Assembly: GCA_027576995.1 (NCBI GenBank)
Contig: JANBQC010000578.1
Coordinates: 1-18,057 of the forward strand
Length of the DNA: 18,057 bases
Source of the DNA: Dimargaris cristalligena
Taxonomy: Eukaryota; Kickxellomycota; Dimargaritomycetes; Dimargaritales; Dimargaritaceae
Direction: 5' to 3'
The notes beneath the pieces were generated by a model. The model was given only the letters and a program-made list of their open reading frames with translations. It was not told where the DNA came from and did no database searches. Position numbers and translations under genes: made by a program. Of this stretch, positions 9,162-16,495 are shown in pieces (position 1 is the stretch's first letter; every line of letters begins with the position of its first letter).

Positions 9162-11411
9162 ATGAGTTTAATGGTTTCACCTCCCCTACCCCTCGCAGTG
9201 GTCACTCGGTTTCCCCATTTCTCTAAGCTATGGTCCGAGGTACAGACCATACTACTACCGCCTTCAGAAGCCCCCAACCCTTTGGAAGTAAGTCTCCGTC
9301 CACACACCACCAGCCTAATATCGATCAATAGTAATCCCCCCCCCAAAAAAAAACCATCCGCTTGGTGGTTTGGCTGTATTCAATGGAAATGGAACTGATA
9401 ACCACCTCTAATACATGGCATTGTTCTGGGCTTCGTACTGCCCATACTATTTGGATCCACAGGCGGAACTGTTGACCAACCGCACCAAGTGCCTTGAAGT
9501 CCGGCTAGCCTACGAGACGATATGTCAGACTGTTGAGCAAAAAGTGGCTCAAGGTTCGCTTCCCGGGACCATTCTGGTAAGTGGTTTACACGAGACTTAG
9601 CCCATTCACCCCCCCCTCCCCATTCGAGAACGGTGCTTTATTGTAAGAGATACCACCGTAGCCGACTGCTTGATCCATACTTTAACAAATGAATAACTTC
9701 CTATCGCTTCTACTACCGGGGGTTTCCGTAGACTATTGTCAATCGTGAACGGGCCTATTGTCACCGCATCCTTTCCGAGTCGGACTGTTCCCAACTCCCG
9801 TTTGGTCTAGAATCGGCTACACCGGAATCGTTGGTCCTACCTTTGGTAAGTGTTTGACTGACGGTAGAATCTGTCTACTATCCCTCCCTCTTAATTGCCG
9901 TTCTTTGGAAATGGCCGCTGCATAATTAGATGCGATCTTTCCTCCGATTCCTCACTACCTGTATCGTACTCTATTACAAAAATTTACACCTTTGATTGCA
10001 ATTATAGAATACACGGCCGGTTATATTCGAGGAATGCGAGAAGCAATTAAATGTCATTTTGGAAACTGTCGAGCGGTGTATTCCTGGTTCCTCAAGGGCA
10101 GCCGTTCCAGGTATAGACATTGACCATATATGTAATCTCCCTTTTATTTTATAAAAGCAGCCCTTGTATGAACCAGCCAGCAGCTATTCTGATTTGTTCA
10201 GACCTCTCTTACTCACCGTATTATTCATTGAACGAGTTTGCCTGAGAATTGACTATATCCTATACCATTATGTATGCACTGACATGGCGTCGACATTCAA
10301 TATTACACGACAAGATGATTCTACTTTCCAGGATACCGTCGAATTGCTGATCCAACAGAACCGGCATGACCAACAGCGATTGCAAAATGCCCAGAAACAG
10401 CTACTAGACGACTACGCGGAATGCTTTGAGGTGGGTTTTCGCTTTCATAGTTGTAGAGTGGACTCCGTTGTCGAGGAATGATTTGTATTGGCTATTTTAC
10501 TATTAGCTGTAATTTATCATCAACGAACGCTATACAATGGGAATGCCACTTTACATGCCAGTATGTACTGGGGCTTCTGTGCTTTTAAAAATTACGTTTA
10601 TTATTTCCCTAATTATGGCCGTCCTTACCTGATACTTCTGTATTTAACCCTTCTTCCCCAATATATACAATCGCAGATTGCCCAAGCGGTGCTGAGTGAG
10701 TTATGGACTGCATCAGTCGACTTTCTGTTTCACCACGAGTCCGGTGTAGCTGATGCATTCACGCAGTACTTTGACTGTATAATTGAGAATATGTGTCTCA
10801 AACTCAAGTAAGTCCAGCGGGGTGTATTTTTGACCTCGTTTAGTGCCTAACCAATCACACTGAAAGGAATGGTGGACTGACATTGGTCACTGTAATTACA
10901 GTATCTCTGGGGACTCACTCTAATGGTTGTTATGGTTGCTTAAATGTACTATTAGAATTATGCGCTACGAAGGACTTATCCTCTGGTACAGCCCCGATAC
11001 CATGAGCGCGTTGGGCACATTAAGGTAGAAAGGGATATCCCCGTAAATTTGCGGGCTACGATTTCCGAAGGACTGTGCCGGATTTCCCAGCCTGATCTAC
11101 GCTAGGTTGGGCTTACTTCGGCCAACTACTTGGGTCAACATTACCAACCAAACCTGGACATTGGAGTTTAAACCACAGGCCTCATTCAGAAATCGATGTA
11201 TTTCGTATGCCATATCATGTTTGCCTCTATACGTAGACACTGTCTAGATGAACGCGAAAAGGCGCTGCTGGGCAAACTGAGTGACGTGGGTGAACACTTA
11301 CTCAAATACCAGCACGCCGGGCCCGAGTATGAAAAACTGGCCGAGGCGTACCGGCAGATTATGGAGTCTACGCGACAAGTCCAGGAGGATATCCGGCGGA
11401 TTCAAAGTTAA
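9162..11411 (+). CDS. HAUS4: Augmin complex subunit 4 (HAUS4-like), eight exons
   Basis: Manual splicing gives eight exons: 9162-9287, 9463-9576, 9732-9845, 10008-10110, 10315-10430, 10677-10807, 10956-11024 and 11237-11411. Phases agree throughout and yield 315 residues, near the ~360 of human HAUS4. Augmin recruits gamma-tubulin to existing microtubules to seed branches in the spindle (family knowledge). Segments match human HAUS4, recalled from memory, in the right order: PHFSKL (19-24) with NPYFSKL; KCLEVRLAYE with WKEVRLHKTT; FGLES...LVLPL with LGLEK...LELMPL; QYFDCIIENMCLKLK with QYLEVKCGAMILKLR; and C-terminal AGPEYEKLAEAY (285-296) with LGEEFDRLVKEY. The second half is helical and heptad-like, as expected for an augmin coiled coil. 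Donors are GTAAGT except at 10111 (GTATAG), 10431 (GTGGGT) and 11025 (GTAGAA). The exon 4-5 junction is the least certain. An in-frame TGA at 9147 fixes the start region. Confidence 0.72.
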
Positions 11412-11666
11412 AAAAAAAATTAAGCACCTACTATTGACATCAGTGTCCCCCCAACCGACTATAGCGGTATACCCAATGAACCAAAATTACATTTATTTAA
11501 CAATTGAAAGATGCGGTGGTAGTGGCATGAAGTTGGTTCACACATACGGCCGCGGGGCTCACGTGGTTACAGTGACGAGTAACTTAGTATGAGGGACAGG
11601 CCGTGCTTTAAAAGTTAATCATTCCCGGACATGGAGTGCGCGAGCGGAGCAGGGTGTTCTAATACT
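11412..11666. other. Convergent 3' region of HAUS4 and the zinc-finger gene
   Basis: These 255 bp separate two convergent stop codons. TTTATT at 11492-11497 reads AATAAA on the minus strand, about 170 bp beyond the zinc-finger stop, and is a plausible poly(A) signal for that gene. A run of ten A's directly follows the HAUS4 stop codon. Confidence 0.45.
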
Positions 11667-12081
11667 CTATGCGGTAGTGGCGGCGGCAATTTCGGGGAAA
11701 CAGTCCTTCAGGGTTTTACCATGCTTGTTCTCGGCATGTTCGGCCAGGGCTCTCGCATTGGCGGTCTGGAGAAAGGTCTGGCGACACACCATACAAATGA
11801 TGGATTTGGCGGCCTCGTTCTTCTTGAGCTGGCTGTTGGGGGCTTTTCCACCTTTGGCGTTGCGTTCACGACGGTGAACAGCTTTTTGTCCCTGTGCGCA
11901 TGTATGTATGATTTTGAGTAGGGCCACCGGGGAATGTATAGTAAAATAACAAAAAGAAGGGGTCAGAGAATGGCAAGGGTAGACCTTAGAAAGAGAATTT
12001 TTTTAGGGTCTGGGCAGGTGCAGCGAGGCGGTCGAAGTTCGCTGGTACGGACGGCTGGAAGAAGTCACTTACGTTACCCAT
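11667..12081 (-). CDS. Small C2H2-type zinc-finger protein (At2g23090/ZNF706-like)
   Basis: Two coding exons on the minus strand, 12081-12073 (ATG GGT AAC) and 11891-11667, are separated by a 181-bp intron (GTAAGT donor, CGCACAG acceptor, phase 0). They encode 77 residues, the usual length of this family. The N-terminus MGN-GQKAVHRRERNA matches the basic 4F5/SERF-like start of plant At2g23090 (MGGGNGQK...ARERNA). The core is a single finger, CMVC ... HAENKH (C-x2-C-x15-H-x4-H), followed by CFPEI, which corresponds to the CFPHL end of the plant protein. ZNF706 is the related animal protein. The cellular role of the family is poorly defined, probably nucleic-acid or translation related. Without the tiny first exon the frame would start with an unrelated, intron-derived MALLKIIHTCAQ. 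An upstream in-frame ATG at 12219 could add 46 residues. Confidence 0.85.
11892..12072 (-). other. Intron of the zinc-finger gene
   Basis: On the minus strand the intron starts with GTAAGT directly after the third codon and ends with GCGCACAG. Joining the flanks restores the family-conserved GN-GQK junction, which supports both splice sites. Confidence 0.85.
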
Positions 12082-12763
12082 GGCTGTGTGGAGGGGTGTT
12101 TGAGAGGTTCGAGAGAAACGGGATTCCAAAGTGGCCGGATGAGCGGCAATCAAGTCAAAAGAAAATTCAATACGGTAAAAAAAAACTGGAGAGAAGGAGG
12201 AAGAGGGTGAAAGGGACATGAGTATAGGACTCCGGTCACTTTCCCCTGACTAAAGAAGCCGCCGTTCCCCCACTAGCCTGGTTCTCGAGAGCTTTTGGCC
12301 CCCTTGGTTGAGAATTGGCCAGTTTTTACAGATAACCCTGGGCGATGGGAGAATATAGCGGGAGGGACTGCAGAAATTATGATTGCGGTGCTATATTTTT
12401 TCACCCATGAATCTAAAGTGGTCCTACGCTATTATATCTCTTGGTAGAAGGGAATTGAATCCTTCGCCCCACTCAACATAGGCCGTAACTTACAGGATGC
12501 CACAAAAGCCAGAGTAGCAATTATCCATTGAGGGAGCTAACTGTAGGGCTGTCCAAGAAGGCGGAGTATTCCAATATCTAGACACAGGGCCCGCATGAAA
12601 CAAGCTATACTCTTCCCTCACATTCCCTACCTACTCTGATCGCCAGTCAAGCAAAGCGATTCTCCCTCTTACCCCAATCAACTTCACTGCATTCACCAAT
12701 TTATTACCCAATTCCTCATCACTGCCTTCTATTTAAGCTTCGCCGAATATATTCTCCCCAACA
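12082..12763. promoter_or_regulatory. Divergent promoter region of the zinc-finger and PPR genes
   Basis: These 682 bp lie between divergent start codons. On the zinc-finger side, the minus strand from 12219 to 12082 is an open frame continuous with the gene, so it is either 5' leader or an N-terminal extension. On the PPR side, TATTTAAG at 12730-12737, about 30 bp before the ATG, is a TATA-like element, although that would leave almost no leader. The middle shows no ORF or RNA structure that I can support. Confidence 0.5.
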
Positions 12764-15373
12764 ATGTGGCATTTACATAGGCTACCAGCCACCCCTACTT
12801 TGACTCGGCTCGGATTGCCCCGCCAATCCAAGAGAGTCCTATCACTATTGACCCAGCCTTCTTCATACCCGACGACCTCAACCCCCCTCCTCCCCTCTCG
12901 GATCCACCCGCCGTACCGGAAGCCAGGCTGTTCGCTTCCCTGGTCTTCCCCCCTCTCCCTCCACCCCTACTTGGTTCAGCAGTCCCGGTCGTTTGCTTCT
13001 TCGTACGACCCCCTTGTCGATCGACTCCGGGCTGCCTTGGCCGAAGGCAGCGGCCAGGATGTCTGGCTGGCCTACATTTCGGTCCGGAATGCCCAATTGC
13101 TGTCGCAATTAGCTCCCCTCGATTTCAATTTGGTGGCCCAAAGCCAGCTCAGCTTAGTTCCCTCCGGCCAGCCGTCGGAGCAGCCGGGTTCCGAAGCGTC
13201 TACCCGGAATTTGCCGGAGGAAGCGTCCCCGGAGGCGGACGGAGAGGGCGCCAGCAACAACAACAACAACCTGGCCGCCTCCACCGAGGATGCTAGCAAA
13301 ATCAATGCCGTCCTGCAACCCCCGTCCCCACTCGTTACCGACTTGATCAGCCCTTCGCTACGGGCCCGGATACGCAGCCTGTGTCGGGATTGGCTCGTGG
13401 AGTCTGGTTTGCCGTGGGCCCAGCCTCGTCTAAGCAGTTCCGAAGATGGGTCAATGGCCCCTGATGCGTCTTCACTGACTGCCTCTAAATCCACCCACCC
13501 GATTAAGCAATCCGATATAGAAGGACACGAGGCCGAGATATACCAGCCGATATTAAAGGTCTACGCCTCTATTGGTGAGGCCGACGAGGCCCACCATCTG
13601 GTCCAGTCAGTAGCTGTCCATGGGCTGGCCGTCTCCGTCGATGACGTGGGCCAGACCATTAGGGCCTACCGTAGTGCAGGTAATCTTCAAGGAGCCGTCG
13701 ACTTTTTCCTGGAGGCGGTCAATTCTTGGTCCGTAAAGCCGACCCCCGATACTATAGCCCAAATTCTCGATATTGCTCTCGATCGCCGGGACCTAGAGGC
13801 GCTCCAGGCTACCTACTATACCCTATCGGGCCAGGGATACTCCCCATCCGCGGGATATATGGGCATCCTCGCTCAAGCGGCGGCCCGTGCCCGCAATCGA
13901 TCCTTCGTAGACCAATTATTCGCCGACCTACAGGCTCGGTCTCCGAATTACAGTGATGAGGTCGGATCGGCCTTCATTGCGGCGTTTGGCCAGCTCCGGG
14001 ACGCGGACCAGGTGGGTGCCATTTTCGACGTACTGCAACGCCGGGATCCCGCCAAGGTATCGGGGGACCTTTACGGAATCGTGATTAATGCCTTCACCGA
14101 GTGCCGCCGGTTCGACCAGGTGGATCGGGTGTATGCGGCTCTTAGCAGCAGTGGGGTGGTCCCGGGAGTGTTTGTGAACAATAACCTAATGAAGGCCGCC
14201 TTTGCCCGGGGCGACCTGAAGACGGCCATGGGCATTTACCACGAACTTGCCGCCAAGGCCCTCCAGCCCGACCAATACCCCGCCTTCCAGCTCCCCACCC
14301 CGCACACTTACAGTATCGTTATTTCCGGGCTCTGCCAGGGTGGGCAAGTAAAAGAAGCCGATGCTATCTTAACGGAGATGATGGAATCGGGCCAGGCCCC
14401 GATGCGCCACATGGTCAACCAGGTCATGGGCCGTCACTTACGGGAGAAGCACTACGCCCAAGTCATCCATTGGTTCCAGCGCATGGTCGACGCGGGCATC
14501 GAGGTGAATAATTATACGGCCCATATTGTGATGAGTGCCTACATCAACAGCGGCGATGCTGAGGAAGCAGCGAAGCTGTTCCAAATTTTCGTGGATGGCG
14601 GTCTCCAGCCCAACATTTACACGTACACGACGGCCCTCCGGGCCTTCACCAAGGTGGGCTACATGGGCCGGGCGTTGGCGCTGTTTGAGGAAATGATTGG
14701 GGTCCGCGTGTACCCGAACCTCTATAGCTACACCACGATGATCAAGGGGTACGCCCTGGAGGGTGACGTAAAAGGAATCCGGTTGATGCACCGACTATTC
14801 AACCTGGACCTGCACAATGAGCCCAGTAGCGTGTTATATAATGCTTTAATGGACGCCTACAATCTGGTGGAGGAGCCCCTGGATGCGTTCCAAATGTGGA
14901 GTCTGATGCGCCTCAACGACATGCCCGTGACCAACGCCACGGTCTCGATTGCTATTGACACGTGTGGGTTTACGGGTTACATGATCTATATCCCGGGGGT
15001 GCTCCAACGCGCCGCGGAACAGGGTCTCGTACTCAACGCTAATAACTTCACGTCCCTGCTCGAAGCGTATTTCCGCCAAGGGGCCCTGACTAATGCGATT
15101 GATGTGCTGCTCATCGATATGGTCGAAATGAAACGTACGGTAGCACCGGATGCGAAATTCATGGCGACGTTGCTGAGATTTTTGGCGTCGTTCGGGCGAC
15201 TCAAGGCCGAACTGCCCCGGTTGGACGCCTGCATTAAGGAACACTTCCCCCAGATGCTGCCCCGGTGGGAACATCTGCGGGAGGCCCAGCTGGTGGCACC
15301 GCCCCCGGAACCGGCGGTGGACCCGACTATGGATCCCAATTCGCGGTCGTATAATCCACTTAAGATGCTTTAG
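12764..15373 (+). CDS. Mitochondrial pentatricopeptide repeat (PPR) protein
   Basis: This intronless gene encodes 869 residues. Residues 1-80 are rich in Arg, Ser, Leu and Pro with no acidic residue (RLPATPTLTRLGLPRQSKR), a typical mitochondrial targeting sequence that probably ends near SRSFASS. A low-complexity acidic/Asn-rich linker (135-250) follows. The rest is an alpha-helical repeat array. The clearest PPR units start near residues 435, 470, 514, 584, 619, 654 and 689, with hallmark helix pairs such as YTYTTALRAFTKVGYMGRAL and YSYTTMIKGYALEGDV. PPR proteins bind single-stranded organellar RNA and act in processing, stability or translation. The specific RNA target cannot be read here. 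It is not one of the animal-type proteins with a C-terminal nuclease, since no metal-binding Asp cluster is visible after the repeats. A one-to-one fungal orthologue cannot be named with confidence. Confidence 0.85.
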   Translation: MWHLHRLPATPTLTRLGLPRQSKRVLSLLTQPSSYPTTSTPLLPSRIHPPYRKPGCSLPWSSPLSLHPYLVQQSRSFASSYDPLVDRLRAALAEGSGQDVWLAYISVRNAQLLSQLAPLDFNLVAQSQLSLVPSGQPSEQPGSEASTRNLPEEASPEADGEGASNNNNNLAASTEDASKINAVLQPPSPLVTDLISPSLRARIRSLCRDWLVESGLPWAQPRLSSSEDGSMAPDASSLTASKSTHPIKQSDIEGHEAEIYQPILKVYASIGEADEAHHLVQSVAVHGLAVSVDDVGQTIRAYRSAGNLQGAVDFFLEAVNSWSVKPTPDTIAQILDIALDRRDLEALQATYYTLSGQGYSPSAGYMGILAQAAARARNRSFVDQLFADLQARSPNYSDEVGSAFIAAFGQLRDADQVGAIFDVLQRRDPAKVSGDLYGIVINAFTECRRFDQVDRVYAALSSSGVVPGVFVNNNLMKAAFARGDLKTAMGIYHELAAKALQPDQYPAFQLPTPHTYSIVISGLCQGGQVKEADAILTEMMESGQAPMRHMVNQVMGRHLREKHYAQVIHWFQRMVDAGIEVNNYTAHIVMSAYINSGDAEEAAKLFQIFVDGGLQPNIYTYTTALRAFTKVGYMGRALALFEEMIGVRVYPNLYSYTTMIKGYALEGDVKGIRLMHRLFNLDLHNEPSSVLYNALMDAYNLVEEPLDAFQMWSLMRLNDMPVTNATVSIAIDTCGFTGYMIYIPGVLQRAAEQGLVLNANNFTSLLEAYFRQGALTNAIDVLLIDMVEMKRTVAPDAKFMATLLRFLASFGRLKAELPRLDACIKEHFPQMLPRWEHLREAQLVAPPPEPAVDPTMDPNSRSYNPLKML

Positions 15374-15433
15374 GCTTTTGGTATACACCGATAATACATG
15401 TACTCGATATGAAGGGACTGTGGTTTTAATGTC

Positions 15434-15439
15434 AATAAA
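15434..15439 (+). terminator. Poly(A) signal of the PPR gene
   Basis: An AATAAA hexamer lies about 60 bp after the PPR stop codon, a common distance for fungal 3'-end formation. Confidence 0.5.
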
Positions 15440-16039
15440 ATAGGAGCGGATCATCATGTGCCACAGGGTTACAATAGTACGGTATGAATGAGGGGGGGGG
15501 GTAGTATTTGGCTAGGCGCTCTGGGGATCGCCCATTAATCTAGCCCCAACTTTGAAGGCCAGTGTAGTGAGCTGCAATGCCCTTAAATTGCGACTGCTCC
15601 TTTTGAGTAACGAAGCGGGCAGTTCCTGGGTGTGCAGTGTTTACATCATGCGCATTTATTTTATTGGGGCGGGTGGAGCTGTTGTCCATAGGCATAGGTG
15701 GGGAGATGATTTTCACATGAATCCCCGGGGGTATCACCCACAAACCGGCCAGAGCCAATAGGACGTGGGCCGGGCTGCGGCTTAACGAAACCCATATAAG
15801 AGTCTCACTCATTACTTGCTTGTTCACGGTTATTGCTTTCTCTGGTCAATTTGCTGGCCACAAGTGCAAAATAGCGTGGCATGTATTTTATGGGTGGGAT
15901 GGTTCATTGAATGCAAACCCCAAATAATCAATAATGATGATAATAATAGTAAGAGTCACCCTCTGAACCAGGCCATATAAGTTGGGTAAACATACTTACT
16001 GTTGGGTACGCTCCTCACCCATAGGCAGTAGGGAGGAGA

Positions 16040-16083
16040 TTTCACGCTTCCAACGCTGTTGTCACGTTCATTTAAGCGTGAAA
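16040..16083. repeat. 10-bp perfect inverted repeat upstream of catalase
   Basis: TTTCACGCTT (16040-16049) and AAGCGTGAAA (16074-16083) are exact reverse complements separated by 24 bp. It lies about 410 bp upstream of the catalase ATG. It may be a paired binding site for a dimeric regulator or chance. A related TCACG also occurs inside the spacer. Confidence 0.6.
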
Positions 16084-16102
16084 ATGGGTGTGTGTGCATA
16101 TT

Positions 16103-16145
16103 ATATAGGGGAGTTGAAGATGCCCGTGAATTTCAACCTCTCCCC
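16103..16145. promoter_or_regulatory. TATA-like and STRE-like elements with an imperfect hairpin
   Basis: TATATAG (16103-16109) is a TATA-like box. It overlaps AGGGG (16107-16111), the core of the yeast stress response element bound by Msn2/Msn4. GGGGAG-TTGAA (16108-16118) pairs imperfectly with TTCAACCTCTCCCC (16132-16145). A second STRE core in reverse, CCCCT, lies at 16443-16447, about 50 bp before the ATG. Stress control of a catalase gene would make sense, but whether this organism uses STRE is unknown. Confidence 0.25.
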
Positions 16146-16495
16146 ATGCTTATTCGTGGCCCGTGATAGTCACTGATGCCACTCTCTTCTCTACTATTCA
16201 CACTACACATTAATATCATTACTCTACTGTTCCCTCCCTCGCCGAGTCAGGTTTCACCCGACACCATCCCTCCTCCGGCCCACCACTCCCTACGCCCACT
16301 CACTCACACTCCCTCTCGTTCTGTTCCCTCTCCCTGCTCTTCTTTCTTACTTTTCGTTTATTCGGCTTATTTCATTCTCCTTCATTCCTACTGCACCTAG
16401 TACATCTCTTTTTGACCTTTGTCCTGTCCGGTCATTCAGCCACCCCTTCTCCTATTTGCCCTCTTCCTCACCCTAGTATTAGCATAGGCGTTACC

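Larger units (their letters stand above)
15374..16495. promoter_or_regulatory. PPR 3' region and catalase upstream region
   Basis: These 1.1 kb hold no supported gene. An AATAAA at 15434-15439 fits the PPR poly(A) signal. A run of ten G's lies at 15492-15501. A 95-codon minus-strand frame (15827-15540) has a hydrophobic stretch (VLLALAGLWVI) but no recognisable family, and I do not call it. From 15924 to 15950 there is an AAT/GAT-rich simple tract. The last 300 bp before catalase are strongly pyrimidine-rich (CTCTCTTCTCTACT, CCCTCCCTCG), typical of highly expressed fungal genes. Inverted repeats at 16040-16145 are listed separately. Confidence 0.5.

Noticed and set aside
9415..9600. Start of the HAUS4 gene at the ATG at 9415
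   Set aside because: That ATG is inside intron 1. The upstream exon 9162-9287 carries the PHFSKL motif expected at the N-terminus, and the CCACAG acceptor at 9462 joins it in phase.
12440..12475. T-arm-like hairpin (GAAGG...CCTTC) suggestive of a tRNA
   Set aside because: The loop lacks the TTC of a T-loop and there is no matching D-arm, anticodon arm or acceptor stem.
14846..15457. 203-codon minus-strand ORF opposite the PPR gene
   Set aside because: It is antisense to a well-supported PPR array, has no recognisable domain, and is a typical shadow frame.
15492..15501. Run of ten G's
   Set aside because: It is a plain homopolymer with no further G-tracts spaced to form a quadruplex, and could be length-variable or a sequencing error.
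15540..15827. 95-codon minus-strand ORF with a hydrophobic stretch
   Set aside because: There is no homology that I recognise, no clear promoter or poly(A) context, and it lies in a region with simple tracts. It is not supported as a gene.
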